In this document: positions 1 to 8,484 of the stretch, piece by piece
How positions within the stretch are numbered: position 1 is the first letter of the stretch
Layout of the letters: every line of letters begins with the position of its first letter
Notes under the pieces: generated by a model
What the model saw: only the letters and a program-made list of their open reading frames with translations
The model's database searches: none
What the model was told of the DNA's origin: nothing
From: Bacteroidota bacterium
GTDB taxonomy: Bacteria; Bacteroidota; Bacteroidia; Chitinophagales; Saprospiraceae
Length of the DNA stretch: 64,000 nt
Assembly: GCA_003045895.1 (NCBI GenBank)
Contig: PZPC01000004.1
Coordinates: 64,513-128,512, forward strand
Direction of reading: 5' to 3'
Made by a program: the position numbers and the translations under genes

Positions 1-529
1 GTTTTCTGGCCCGGCAATACTGCGATTTTGACGTGGCTTCGGTAATACCCAACACTTCGCCAATCTCCTGGTGGTCGTAACCCTCCAGGGCGTAGAGGCT
101 GAAAACCGTCCGGTAACCATCGGGCAATTCATTCATCGCCCGTTTTACCCACTGTACATCCAACCCGGCCGGAACTGGCGGTTCGGAAGATTCGTCAACG
201 GGGTCAAGGGTCGCATCCCATTCGGAAAATTTCAGCTTCCGCTGTTTCAAAAAGTTGATGCAATTGTTGATCACGATTCGCTTGATCCAGGCGCCAATGG
301 CGCTTTCGAAGCGGAAGGTATCAATCTTGCGGAACACTTGCACAAAAGCAACTTGTAGCACATCTTCGGCGTCGTGGTCATTGGCCAGCATCCGTAAGCA
401 AACATTGTACATGGCACGGCTATAGTGCTTGTAGAGGGCAAATTGGGCCTGGCGATCGCCAAGCTGACATTGCTCAATGAGGTCTCGATGCGTGTTTACG
501 TAGTCCAAACTGGCCCTATTGCTTTTCAT
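1..529 (-). CDS. ECF-type RNA polymerase sigma-70 factor (partial, runs off the left edge)
   Basis: Reading the minus strand from the ATG at 527-529 gives 176 codons with no stop before the window edge. The start is MKSNRASLDYVNTHRDLIEQ. Region 2 is recognisable: an alternating helix with AMYNVCLRMLANDHDAEDVL, then a 2.4-like stretch GAWIKRIVINNCINFLKQRK. Region 4 begins with MNELPDGYRTVFSLYALEGY and the helix-turn-helix DHQEIGEVLGITEATSKSQ. This order is typical of the extracytoplasmic-function sigma family, which redirects RNA polymerase to a small regulon. The C-terminal end, and any anti-sigma partner downstream on the minus strand, lie outside the window. The target regulon cannot be inferred. 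Confidence 0.9.
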   Translation of the reverse strand, partial: MKSNRASLDYVNTHRDLIEQCQLGDRQAQFALYKHYSRAMYNVCLRMLANDHDAEDVLQVAFVQVFRKIDTFRFESAIGAWIKRIVINNCINFLKQRKLKFSEWDATLDPVDESSEPPVPAGLDVQWVKRAMNELPDGYRTVFSLYALEGYDHQEIGEVLGITEATSKSQYCRARK

Positions 530-783
530 GACCAAATATTAACATTCCACCGGGGAATGATTTTTAAACAACTTACCTGGAAAATCCAGCTGGTGTTTGA
601 GGTTTAAAATTAAGGAAATGCCGACAGCTTTTCCGACAAACCCTCAATTTACAGTCGGGTGATAGTTGATTGCTTACATTTCAAAGGACAAGGGGCTTCC
701 ACCAGGGTTGCACAAGTGTTAAAATATTTTTTCCTTTGGTCTTATTTTGTTGTCAGGCACCGTTCCTGTTATTTACCATTGCT

Positions 784-1803
784 ATGCAGTTAACCATCCA
801 CCCGTTCGACCTGCCCCTGCGGCACACCTTCACCATCAGCCACGAATCGCGGACGGTGCAACCCACCCTCATCGTAGCCCTTCGCGATGCGGCTGGCCAT
901 ACCGGCTACGGGGAAGCCACCGTCACCACCTACTACGGCGTCACCATGGCGGGCATGCTCGCCGCCCTGGAGCGGGTGCGCCCCTGGCTGGCCACTTATA
1001 CACTCACTACGCCCGAAGCGTTTTATGCCGAACTGGAACAACGCCTCCCGGATGATTCTTTCGTACGCTGTGCCCTGGATATGGCCGCCAACGACCTCTG
1101 GGCCCGCCGCCACGGCCAACCCCTCTACGCCATGTGGGGCCTCGATCCGGCGCTGGTGCCCACCACCAGCTTTACCATCGGGCGGGCTACTTTGCCCGAA
1201 ATGGTCGCCAAACTCCACGAGAAGCCCTGGCCCCTGTACAAGATCAAGCTGGGTACCGACCACGACCTGGAGATTATCCGCACCCTCCGCGTCGAAACGG
1301 ATGCCGTCTTCCGCGTGGATGCCAACACAGCCTGGACGGCGGCGCAAACCATTGCCTATTCCCACGAATTGCGGGACCTGGGCGTAGAGTTCATCGAACA
1401 ACCTCAAAAAGCCGATGCCTGGGCCGATCACAAAATAGCCCTGGCGGGTAGCGTGCTGCCCATCATTGCCGATGAAAGTTGCCACGTCGAAGCCGACGTG
1501 GCCCGCTGTGCCGGTTATTTTGACGGCATCAATATCAAGCTGGTGAAATGTGGGGGCCCGACGCCCGCCCGCCGCATGATCGCGGAGGCCCGCGAGCTGG
1601 GATTGAAAGTAATGATGGGCTGCATGACGGAAAGCTCCGTTGGCATTTCGGCCATTGCCCACCTGGCGCCCCTGCTCGATTATGTGGATATGGACGGCGC
1701 CCTGCTGTTGTCCTACGATCCGGCCGTAGGGGTGGTGATCGACGACGACGCCAAATTGCATTATGCGGATGCCGCCGGAACCGGGGTGCGGTTGAAGGAA
1801 TAG
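784..1803 (+). CDS. Dipeptide epimerase (L-Ala-D/L-Glu epimerase-like, enolase superfamily)
   Basis: Member of the muconate-lactonising subgroup of the enolase superfamily, about 339 residues. Visible signatures are the KxK catalytic pair in LYKIKLGTDHD, then metal ligands in FRVDANTAW (Asp), EFIEQP (Glu) and IIADESCH (Asp), then the opposing lysine in INIKLVKCGG and the C-terminal MMGCMTESSVG loop. These are the elements of dipeptide epimerases that racemise L-Ala-D/L-Glu during murein peptide recycling, acting in the cytoplasm. The reading frame is open back to 670, but the family begins with a beta strand like MQLTIHPFDLPLRHTF, so the ATG at 784 is preferred over the upstream extension. 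It stands alone and converges on the uronate locus. Substrate assignment within this family is only probable. Confidence 0.88.
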   Translation: MQLTIHPFDLPLRHTFTISHESRTVQPTLIVALRDAAGHTGYGEATVTTYYGVTMAGMLAALERVRPWLATYTLTTPEAFYAELEQRLPDDSFVRCALDMAANDLWARRHGQPLYAMWGLDPALVPTTSFTIGRATLPEMVAKLHEKPWPLYKIKLGTDHDLEIIRTLRVETDAVFRVDANTAWTAAQTIAYSHELRDLGVEFIEQPQKADAWADHKIALAGSVLPIIADESCHVEADVARCAGYFDGINIKLVKCGGPTPARRMIAEARELGLKVMMGCMTESSVGISAIAHLAPLLDYVDMDGALLLSYDPAVGVVIDDDAKLHYADAAGTGVRLKE

Positions 1804-1932
1804 CCCATGGTGATTGGGGTAGCGATGGGTCCCAGGGGGGGCGAATGATAAAAGCACTTCATAAAAGCAGTAGGTTTTTTCCTGAAAAGTGGTTCTCGCT
1901 GCGTGGTATCTCCGCGTAAACATCAGGGAAGC

Positions 1933-2094
1933 GTGCCTTTAGGTACGCGATATCGGTAGAAAATTGTTTCACCGACGGATTAGCCGTGCCGTAGGTACGG
2001 CATATGCTTGCGTGCTCTTGATTTACATGCCGTACCTACGGCACGGGAAGCACCCATTTGGCCATTTTCTACCAATATTAAGTACCTACGGCAC
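1933..2094. repeat. Nested palindromic repeat (REP/MITE-like), 162 bp
   Basis: The core is a perfect 19-bp inverted repeat, 1985-2003 against 2027-2045, with a 23-bp loop. Each arm holds an inner quasi-palindrome (gccgta, two bases, tacggc). Outside it a second, imperfect inverted repeat pairs 1933-1966 with about 2062-2094: ggtagaaaat matches attttctacc, and gtgcc/ggcac mark the ends. The motif taggtacgg/ccgtaccta thus occurs four times in 160 bp. The element fills most of the 435-bp stretch without genes between the epimerase (plus) and kduI (minus), which are convergent. It could act as a bidirectional terminator or be a non-autonomous mobile repeat. It has no long reading frame. Confidence 0.75.
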
Positions 2095-2238
2095 TTCGCA
2101 CTACTTACAACCCCTCCAGGCGCCCTCCTATACCTGGACGATGCTATGACAAAACGCATTAAATTTTTCCAAATTCGACAGCCCTGGGGACGGACCCACC
2201 GCTACCCCATTCCCCCACGGGTCGGGCGCAAAAAAATA

Positions 2239-3069
2239 CTACCGCATCCCCTGCAATTCAATGAAATCCATGTCGGTAAAGTCCTTGTTTTCGCCAGCCA
2301 TCGCCCAAATGAAGGCGTAACTCGTCGTACCTGCGCCCGCGTGAATGGACCAGGGTGGAGAAATAATGGCCTGGTTGTTTTGTACCCACATGTGCCGGGT
2401 CTCCGTAGGTTGGCCCATAAAGTGTATGACGCCCTGGTTGGCCGGGACATCAAAATAGAGGTACACTTCGCTGCGGCGATCGTGGGTATGGGCGGGCATG
2501 GTGTTCCACACGCTGCCCGGGGTCAGCACCGTCAGCCCCATCACGACCTGGCAACTGTGGATGCCATCGTCGTGGATGTATTTGTAGATGGTGCGCTGGT
2601 TGGCCGTTTCGCTGGCGCCCAGACTCACGGGAAGGGCTTGTGCTTTGGTGAACAGGCGGTTGGGGAAGTCCTGGTGCGCAGGAGCGGAGAACAGGAAAAA
2701 ATGAGCAGGATGAGCAGCATCAACCGAATGGAAGTGAACCTGTTTGGTGTTTTTACCCAAATAAAGACAGCTCAACTTGTCGACCTCGTAGGTCTTGCCG
2801 TCGGCCACAATACTTCCCGGGCCACCGGTATTGATGATTCCCACTTCCCGCCGCTTCAGGAAAAATTCGCTCTTCAGGGCGTCGTAGTTGGGCAGTTCCA
2901 GGGGGCTGGCCACAGGTACAATTCCCCCGATCACAATCCGGTCATAGTGGCTGTACACAAAGTGCACCTCACCGGTAACGAAGAGCGATTCGACCAGGAA
3001 ATTGTTGCGCAGTTCCTGGGTATTCATCCGTTCTACTTCGCGCGGATTGGACTCGTAGCGTTGTTGCAT
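2239..3069 (-). CDS. kduI: 5-dehydro-4-deoxy-D-glucuronate isomerase
   Basis: Cupin-fold isomerase of 276 residues, the normal family length. It converts 4-deoxy-L-threo-5-hexosulose uronate, formed spontaneously from unsaturated uronic acid released by GH88 enzymes, to 3-deoxy-D-glycero-2,5-hexodiulosonate in the cytoplasm. The zinc site of the Escherichia coli enzyme (His196, His198, Glu203, His245) is matched at His194, His196, Glu201 and His243, in PAHTHDRRSEVYLYFDV and WSIHAGAG. It is the last gene of the long minus-strand uronate locus, 42 bp downstream of kduD, which performs the next step. The ATG start at 3067-3069 fits the family N-terminus MQQRYESNPRE. Confidence 0.96.
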   Translation of the reverse strand: MQQRYESNPREVERMNTQELRNNFLVESLFVTGEVHFVYSHYDRIVIGGIVPVASPLELPNYDALKSEFFLKRREVGIINTGGPGSIVADGKTYEVDKLSCLYLGKNTKQVHFHSVDAAHPAHFFLFSAPAHQDFPNRLFTKAQALPVSLGASETANQRTIYKYIHDDGIHSCQVVMGLTVLTPGSVWNTMPAHTHDRRSEVYLYFDVPANQGVIHFMGQPTETRHMWVQNNQAIISPPWSIHAGAGTTSYAFIWAMAGENKDFTDMDFIELQGMR

Positions 3070-3111
3070 GATCTGATTTTTTTGGATTAATATTCGTTTT
3101 AATTTCGCAAA

Positions 3112-3882
3112 TTACCTGCCCATCCAGCCGCCATCAACGACCAGAATTTCGCCACTCACATAATCAGCAGCAGCCGATGCCAGGAAGACGGCCGGCCCTT
3201 TGAAATCTTCGGGCGTGCCCCAACGATCAGCCGGGATCCTACCTAAGATAGCGGTATTGCGTTCGGGGTTATTGCGCAGGGCCTCGGTATTGTCGGTGGC
3301 AATGTAGCCGGGGGCAATGGCATTGACACAAACGCCTTTACCCGCCCACTCGTTCGATAACGCTTTGACCAAACTCCCGATGGCACCCTTGCTGGCGGCG
3401 TAGCCCGGCACGGTGATGCCCCCCTGAAAGGTGAGTAGGGAAGCGGTGAAAATGATCTTCCCCCGGCCACGGGCCAGCATCTCCCGGCCGAATGCCCTGG
3501 CCAGAATAAATTGGGCATTCAGGTTCACTTCGATGACCTGGTCCCAAAATTCGTCGGAATGCTCGGCCGCGGGCGCGCGCAAGATCGTTCCCGCATTGTT
3601 GATGAGAATATCAACGGGCGCTTCGTGGGCTTTAACGGCTTCAATAAAGGTGTAGAGCGAAGTGCGGTTGGCGAAGTCGGCCTGGTAGGCCGAGAATTTT
3701 CGGCCCAACGCGGTCACCGCTTTTTCTACGTCGCTTCCCTGCGGGCGGAGGGCCGCAGAAACACCGATCACATCGGCGCCTGCTTCGGCCATGGCCACGG
3801 CCATGGCCTGGCCGATGCCCCGGTTGCAGCCGGTCACGAGTGCCGTTTTTCCGGTCAGGTCAAAAGATTGTAGCACATTCAT
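3112..3882 (-). CDS. kduD: 2-dehydro-3-deoxy-D-gluconate 5-dehydrogenase (SDR)
   Basis: Classical short-chain dehydrogenase of 256 residues. It reduces 3-deoxy-2,5-hexodiulosonate, the KduI product, to 2-keto-3-deoxygluconate (KDG) with NAD(P)H. Visible motifs are the Rossmann loop TGCNRGIG (residues 17-24), NNAG (95-98), catalytic Ser148, and YAASK with Tyr161 and Lys165. The C-terminal GEILVVDGGWMGR is characteristic of KduD proteins. It sits between the KDPG aldolase gene (9-bp gap) and kduI (42-bp gap), so the product fits the pathway position. SDR substrate prediction alone would be weak; the pairing with kduI makes it firm. Confidence 0.94.
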   Translation of the reverse strand: MNVLQSFDLTGKTALVTGCNRGIGQAMAVAMAEAGADVIGVSAALRPQGSDVEKAVTALGRKFSAYQADFANRTSLYTFIEAVKAHEAPVDILINNAGTILRAPAAEHSDEFWDQVIEVNLNAQFILARAFGREMLARGRGKIIFTASLLTFQGGITVPGYAASKGAIGSLVKALSNEWAGKGVCVNAIAPGYIATDNTEALRNNPERNTAILGRIPADRWGTPEDFKGPAVFLASAAADYVSGEILVVDGGWMGR

Positions 3883-3891
3883 CGTATAAAA

Positions 3892-4560
3892 TTAAGCACG
3901 CAGTGATTGAATAATGGCCAAAGCCTGGCGGGTGTTGGCTTCTAATGCCGCGTAATCGCCAGATTGAATAAGGGTGCTGGAGATCAATTGCGAGCCCATC
4001 CCCACACAGGTCACGCCGGCATCGAACCAGGCTTTGAGGTTGTCGTGCGTAGGCGACACCCCACCCGTGGGCATGATGCTGGTCCAGGGTTGGGGACCTT
4101 TGATGGCCTTGACGAAGCCCGGCCCGTAGACGTCGCCGGGGAATAGCTTGACGATCTCACAGCCCAACTCTTCGGCACGGCAAATCTCGGTCAGCGTAGC
4201 ACAACCCGGTGCCCACAGTACTTTTTTGCGGTTGCAGACCAGCGCAATGTCTTCGCGCAAAACAGGGGTGACCACAAAGTTGGCCCCCAGTTGCAGGTAC
4301 AAAGCGGCCGTACCCGCATCGGTTACCGAACCTACCCCCAGGATCATTTCCGGCAATTCCTGGCGGCAGTATTTACTCAGTTCCCGGAAGACTTCGTGCG
4401 CGAAATCTCCCCGGTTGGTGAACTCCATCAGCCGGGCGCCGCCGCGGTAGCAGGCCGCCAGGATGTTTTTGCTCACTTCGCTGTCCGCGTGATAAAAAAG
4501 GGGAACCATGCCGGTTTCGGCCATGGCTTGCGCAACTTGAATACGTGTGAATTTTGCCAC
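3892..4560 (-). CDS. eda: KDPG aldolase (bifunctional 4-hydroxy-2-oxoglutarate / 2-dehydro-3-deoxyphosphogluconate aldolase)
   Basis: Class I aldolase of the Entner-Doudoroff pathway, 222 residues. It cleaves 2-keto-3-deoxy-6-phosphogluconate to pyruvate and glyceraldehyde 3-phosphate. The Schiff-base lysine is Lys138 in EIVKLFPGD. Glu46 in LMEFTNRGDF corresponds to the general base, and the phosphate-binding PTGGV follows at about 164-168. The start codon is GTG at 4558-4560 (GTG GCA AAA), giving MAKFTRIQ; no in-frame ATG lies close by. It lies 34 bp after kdgK, whose product is its substrate, and 9 bp before kduD, so co-transcription is likely. Confidence 0.95.
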   Translation of the reverse strand: MAKFTRIQVAQAMAETGMVPLFYHADSEVSKNILAACYRGGARLMEFTNRGDFAHEVFRELSKYCRQELPEMILGVGSVTDAGTAALYLQLGANFVVTPVLREDIALVCNRKKVLWAPGCATLTEICRAEELGCEIVKLFPGDVYGPGFVKAIKGPQPWTSIMPTGGVSPTHDNLKAWFDAGVTCVGMGSQLISSTLIQSGDYAALEANTRQALAIIQSLRA

Positions 4561-4594
4561 TGTATTTGGTTTGAAAAGGTTTTTATTTTAAAAA

Positions 4595-5632
4595 TTAACG
4601 ACTCACCCTCCCGGACGCATCGCCCGCCAGGAGCTTTTCTACTTCGTCAACCGTCACGAGGTTGGCGTCGCCGAAGATGGTGTGCTTGAGGCAGGAGGCC
4701 GCCACGGCAAATTCGAGCGCTTTTTGGTTGTCCTGCCCGTAGGCAATCAAACCGTAGATCAGCCCGCCCATGAAGCTGTCGCCGCCGCCTACCCGGTCCA
4801 CAATGTGGGTAATCTGGTACGTTGGTGCGCCGTACATCTGCTTCCCGTCGTAGAGCATTCCCGACCAGGTGTTGTGCGAGGCCGAAATGGATCCCCGCAA
4901 GGTAACGATCACTTTTTTGCACCGGGGGAAACGCGCCATCAATTGCTGACAAACCGATACGTAGGCTTGCGCGTCCATGGAATGCCCCTGCGTCACATCT
5001 ACGCCGGCGGGGTGAATGTCGAAGTGTTTTTCGGCGTCTTCTTCGTTGCCCAGGATGACGTCGCAGCCGGCCACCAGGGCGGGCATGACTTCGGCGGGCG
5101 ATTTGCCGTACTGCCACAGGTTTTTGCGGTAGTTCAAATCAGTGGACACGGTGATGCCCATTTTATTGGCGACCTGGATCGCTTCCAGACACACGTCGGC
5201 CGCCTGTTGGGAGATCGCCGGGGTAATGCCCGTCCAGTGGAACCACTGGGCGTCGGCAAAGATCTCCTCCCAGTCGAGCATCCCTTTTTCGATGGTCGAA
5301 ATGGCCGAATGGGCCCGGTCGTACACCACTTTACTGCCCCGGCTGACGGCGCCCGTTTCGAGGAAATAGATGCCGAGCCGCTCGCCACCCCGCACGATGT
5401 GTCCGGTGCCGACGCCGCGCTTGCGCAGCTCCATCAGGGCACAATCACCGAGGTCGTTTTTAGGTAGGCGGGTCACAAACTCGACGGGTAAACCGTAGTT
5501 GGCCAGGGATACCGCCACGTTGCTTTCGCCACCGCCGTAGACGACCTCAAAGCTGCTGGCCTGCGAAAAGCGCTGCCAACCTGGCGGGCTTAAGCGGAGC
5601 ATAATCTCACCGAAGGTTACTATTTTTTTCAT
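4595..5632 (-). CDS. kdgK: 2-keto-3-deoxygluconate kinase (PfkB family)
   Basis: Ribokinase/PfkB-family sugar kinase of 345 residues. It phosphorylates KDG at O6 using ATP. The N-terminal substrate lid and binding region contains GGGESNVAVSLANYG (residues 33-47). The C-terminal PfkB signature is DRVGGGDSFMGGLIYG, with catalytic base Asp285 and the anion hole GGGD. Both branches of uronate catabolism in this locus end in KDG, so this kinase is their shared exit step to the neighbouring aldolase. It sits between the TRAP transporter genes and eda with gaps of about 30 bp. The ATG start at 5630-5632 matches the family beginning MKKIVTFGEIMLRLSP. Confidence 0.95.
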   Translation of the reverse strand: MKKIVTFGEIMLRLSPPGWQRFSQASSFEVVYGGGESNVAVSLANYGLPVEFVTRLPKNDLGDCALMELRKRGVGTGHIVRGGERLGIYFLETGAVSRGSKVVYDRAHSAISTIEKGMLDWEEIFADAQWFHWTGITPAISQQAADVCLEAIQVANKMGITVSTDLNYRKNLWQYGKSPAEVMPALVAGCDVILGNEEDAEKHFDIHPAGVDVTQGHSMDAQAYVSVCQQLMARFPRCKKVIVTLRGSISASHNTWSGMLYDGKQMYGAPTYQITHIVDRVGGGDSFMGGLIYGLIAYGQDNQKALEFAVAASCLKHTIFGDANLVTVDEVEKLLAGDASGRVSR

Positions 5633-5662
5633 TGGTTATTTTTTGATGTTTAAAACAGATGT

Positions 5663-6967
5663 CTACAAGCCAAATAAACTCGGCAACCACAAGGAAATAC
5701 CCGAGAAAAAGGTCACCAGCAGCAGCACCACTACCATGGCCGCCAGGAAGGGAGCCAAAGGTTTAATCACGCTGGAAACGGAAATTTTGGCTACGCCCGC
5801 CCCCACAAAAAGGATGGTCCCCACGGGCGGCGTACACAAGCCGATGCACAAATTCAAGACCATGATGATGCCAAAATGCACGGGGTTCATACCCAGTTGC
5901 GTCACCACGGGCAGGAAGATGGGCGTAAAAATGAGCACCGCCGGGGTCATGTCCATAAAGGTGCCCACCACGAGTAACGTCAGGTTGATCAGCAGAAAAA
6001 TGAGCACCGGGCTGCTCACCGTTTCCAGCAAGAAACCCGTCATCAACTGCGGAATACTTTCAAAAGAAAACAACCACGACATGGCCATCGAGGTGCAGAT
6101 GAGGAACATGACAATGGCCGTTGTGCGGGCGCTGGTGAGTAAGATGCCCGGCAAATCCTTAGTAGAAATGGTGCGGTAGCTGAAGCCTAGGATCAAGGCA
6201 TAAAAGACCGCTACGGCCGCCGCTTCGGTAGCCGTAAATACACCTTTTACAATACCGCCCACGATGATGACCAACATCAGCAAGCTGAAAAAAGCCCGCC
6301 GGAAATCGCGCCAAATTTGACCAAAACCGACGCGTTCCCCACGGGGGAATTTCCGCTTTTTGGCAATAACGGCAGCTACGACCATGAGGGCTACGCCCAC
6401 CAAAATGCCCGGCAAATAGCCCGCAATGAACAAGGCGGCCACCGAAGCAGCCCCGCCACTGGCCAGGGCGTAGATAATCAGGACATTGCTCGGGGGAATG
6501 AGCAACCCCGTCGTAGAAGCCGTAATATTCAAGGCGGCGCTAAACGGCCGGGGATAGCCTTCGTCCTCCATCCGATCGGTCATGACGCTGCCGATGGCCG
6601 AAGCTGCGGCTACCGCCGATCCCGATATCGCTCCAAACAGCATGGCGGCCAGGGTGTTGACATAGGCCAGCCCCCCGGGCAAACTCCCCACCAGCGATTT
6701 GGCAAAATCGATGAGCCGGTTGGCAATGCCACCCCGGTTCATCAGCTCGCCAGCCAGAACAAAAAAGGGAATGGCCAGCAACGCAAAACTGTCAATACCG
6801 GTGGTCATGCGCTGCGCCACCGTCGTGATGCCGGGCACCAGGGCAATGTTCAACAGCATCGTTGCCGTCGTAGAAATTCCGATGCTGTAAGCCACCGGAA
6901 CGCCGTAGCCCAACAGCGCGAAAAAGGTGAGGAACAAAAGAGATATGCTGATGATTTCGATCGACAT
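5663..6967 (-). CDS. TRAP transporter large permease subunit (DctM type)
   Basis: Very hydrophobic protein with about 12 membrane segments, the DctM/SiaM channel subunit of a tripartite ATP-independent periplasmic transporter that imports organic acids using an ion gradient. Typical family stretches are visible: FVLAGELMNRGGIANRLIDF, ISGSAVAAASAIGSVM and the C-terminal CIGLCTPPVGTILFVGAGVAK. The frame extends to a TTG at 6991, but the ATG at 6965-6967 (MSIEIISISLLFL) gives 434 residues, the family norm, and is preferred. It is followed by kdgK and preceded by the DctQ subunit. Context says the cargo is a uronate or short uronate oligomer. Confidence 0.93.
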   Translation of the reverse strand: MSIEIISISLLFLTFFALLGYGVPVAYSIGISTTATMLLNIALVPGITTVAQRMTTGIDSFALLAIPFFVLAGELMNRGGIANRLIDFAKSLVGSLPGGLAYVNTLAAMLFGAISGSAVAAASAIGSVMTDRMEDEGYPRPFSAALNITASTTGLLIPPSNVLIIYALASGGAASVAALFIAGYLPGILVGVALMVVAAVIAKKRKFPRGERVGFGQIWRDFRRAFFSLLMLVIIVGGIVKGVFTATEAAAVAVFYALILGFSYRTISTKDLPGILLTSARTTAIVMFLICTSMAMSWLFSFESIPQLMTGFLLETVSSPVLIFLLINLTLLVVGTFMDMTPAVLIFTPIFLPVVTQLGMNPVHFGIIMVLNLCIGLCTPPVGTILFVGAGVAKISVSSVIKPLAPFLAAMVVVLLLVTFFSGISLWLPSLFGL

Positions 6968-6995
6968 AAGTGGTGGTTTTTTTTTGACCAATTAC

Positions 6996-7472
6996 TTAAA
7001 GGTCACGGGAGTGGTAATGGGAAAAATTATACGCCGAAAAAAACAGGATCAACACGCCACTAATCGGGACAATAGCGTAGACGTAACCCAGCGAAAGGTG
7101 CATCGCCGGCGAAATTTGCCCCAGGTACAAGGTGGTGAAAACCAAATTCCCCCCACCGATGACCATGACCACCAGGGCGAACAGCCCCATCAGCACTTCA
7201 ATGATTTGCAGCCGCTTTTTTAAGCGGGCAGGGCTTAATTTCCGCAGTAGGAAATCCATCGACAAGTGCTCGCGCTGGCCATTCAGATAAGCCGCGCCCA
7301 GGATGGCCAACCAGATGAGCGCGAAGCGGGCAAACTCCTCCGTAAAGGAGAAGGATTGCTGCAACACGTAGCGGCCAAACACTTGCCACAGCACATCCAG
7401 CACCAGGAGCGCGAAGATGGTGACCAGCGAAAATTCAATGATCCGGTTAATCGTTTGGTATACTTTAGTCAT
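6996..7472 (-). CDS. TRAP transporter small permease subunit (DctQ type)
   Basis: Protein of 158 residues with four predicted membrane helices, as expected for the small membrane subunit of a TRAP transporter, which partners with the DctM channel. The first two helices flank DVLWQVFGRYVLQQSFSFTE, the usual DctQ signature W.V..RY.....F.W.EE, followed by LNGQREHLSMDFL. It lies directly between the DctP and DctM genes (gaps of 15 and 28 bp), completing a three-gene transporter. TRAP transporters are less usual in Bacteroidota carbohydrate loci than SusC/D or MFS systems. Confidence 0.92.
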   Translation of the reverse strand: MTKVYQTINRIIEFSLVTIFALLVLDVLWQVFGRYVLQQSFSFTEEFARFALIWLAILGAAYLNGQREHLSMDFLLRKLSPARLKKRLQIIEVLMGLFALVVMVIGGGNLVFTTLYLGQISPAMHLSLGYVYAIVPISGVLILFFSAYNFSHYHSRDL

Positions 7473-7487
7473 GTTTTTCGGTTTAGG

Positions 7488-8462
7488 TTATTGGGCCTGA
7501 ATTTCTTCAACCAGTTTTTTCATTCGGGGGTCCTGAATGAAAGCTTCCAGTACGGCTTTGGTTTTTTCGGCAAACAGGGCCTTATCCGGATAAATAATGC
7601 GGACGTTGGCGGCTTTCAACTTCGCCATCGAGGCTTCCACGTCTTCCTGCCAGAATTGTTTCTCGGCCACGGCCGATATTTTGGCGGCCTCCTTGAGCCA
7701 GGACTGCTCGGCTGCATTCAGCGTATCCCAGTATTTCGTGCCGATCACCAGCACGTCGGGGATGGAGCTGTGCTCGTCGAGGGTGTAATATTTGCACACT
7801 TCGTAATGTCCGGAGGTCACAAAAGACGGCGGGTTGTTTTCGGCGCCGTCCACTACGCCCTGCTGCAGGGCCGTGTACAGTTCGCCGTAGGCCATGGGGG
7901 TTGCCGAGCCGCCCATTTCGTTGACCATGTCGACCGACATTTGGTGGCTCATCACCCGGATCTTCATTCCCCGGAGATCGTCAGGGGTTTGGAGGGGTTT
8001 GTTTTTGGTGTAAAAACTGCGGCTCCCCGCATCGTAAAAGCAGAGGCCCCGCAACAGGTATTCGCTACCCGCTTCCAGCATAGCTTCGCCGGTTTTACCT
8101 TCCAGCACGTCAAAAAGGTGGGCTTTGTCGCGAAACAGGTAGGGTACCCCCATGACCTGGTATTCGGGGGCGAAGTTGGCCATAGCGGCGGCGCTGACTT
8201 TGGTCATGGCAATACTGCCGATTTGCAGCAATTCGAGTACTTCGCGCTCCGAGCCCAACTGCCCGTCAGGGAAGATCTTCACGGCCAGTTTTCCCCCCGA
8301 TTTTTCCAATACCTGTTGGGCAAACACTTCCATCCCCCGGTGTACGGGGTGGCTCGTGGGCAGGGTATGCGCCAGGTAGACGACCTTTTGCTGTCCGATC
8401 TGCTGGCACGAACCAGCTACCAGGAGCAGCAAAAAAGATAGGAGGTAAAAAAATGTTTTCAT
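7488..8462 (-). CDS. TRAP transporter substrate-binding lipoprotein (DctP type)
   Basis: Solute-binding subunit of 324 residues. The N-terminal signal MKTFFYLLSFLLLLVAGSC ends in a lipobox with Cys19, so the protein is probably tethered to the membrane facing the periplasm. The mature part has the DctP fold: VYLAHTLPTSHPVHRGMEVF, then FPDGQLGSEREVLELLQIGS, then the ligand-arginine region GMKIRVMSHQMSVDMVNEMG and the helix-breaking ALQQGVVDGAENNPPSF. DctP proteins bind carboxylated ligands through a conserved arginine. With uxaC, kdgK and kduI beside it, glucuronate, galacturonate or an unsaturated uronate derivative is the likely ligand. The exact sugar cannot be read from sequence. Confidence 0.93.
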   Translation of the reverse strand: MKTFFYLLSFLLLLVAGSCQQIGQQKVVYLAHTLPTSHPVHRGMEVFAQQVLEKSGGKLAVKIFPDGQLGSEREVLELLQIGSIAMTKVSAAAMANFAPEYQVMGVPYLFRDKAHLFDVLEGKTGEAMLEAGSEYLLRGLCFYDAGSRSFYTKNKPLQTPDDLRGMKIRVMSHQMSVDMVNEMGGSATPMAYGELYTALQQGVVDGAENNPPSFVTSGHYEVCKYYTLDEHSSIPDVLVIGTKYWDTLNAAEQSWLKEAAKISAVAEKQFWQEDVEASMAKLKAANVRIIYPDKALFAEKTKAVLEAFIQDPRMKKLVEEIQAQ

Positions 8463-8484
8463 AGATTCCGGTTGAGGTGCTGGG

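Noticed and set aside
790-1923. Long minus-strand open frame antisense to the epimerase gene
   Set aside because: The plus strand carries all enolase-superfamily motifs; the antisense product is His/Gly-rich and unlike a protein family.
2008-3090. Long plus-strand open frame antisense to kduI
   Set aside because: It lies over a well-matched kduI on the other strand and its translation has no family resemblance; a frame shadow in GC-rich coding DNA.
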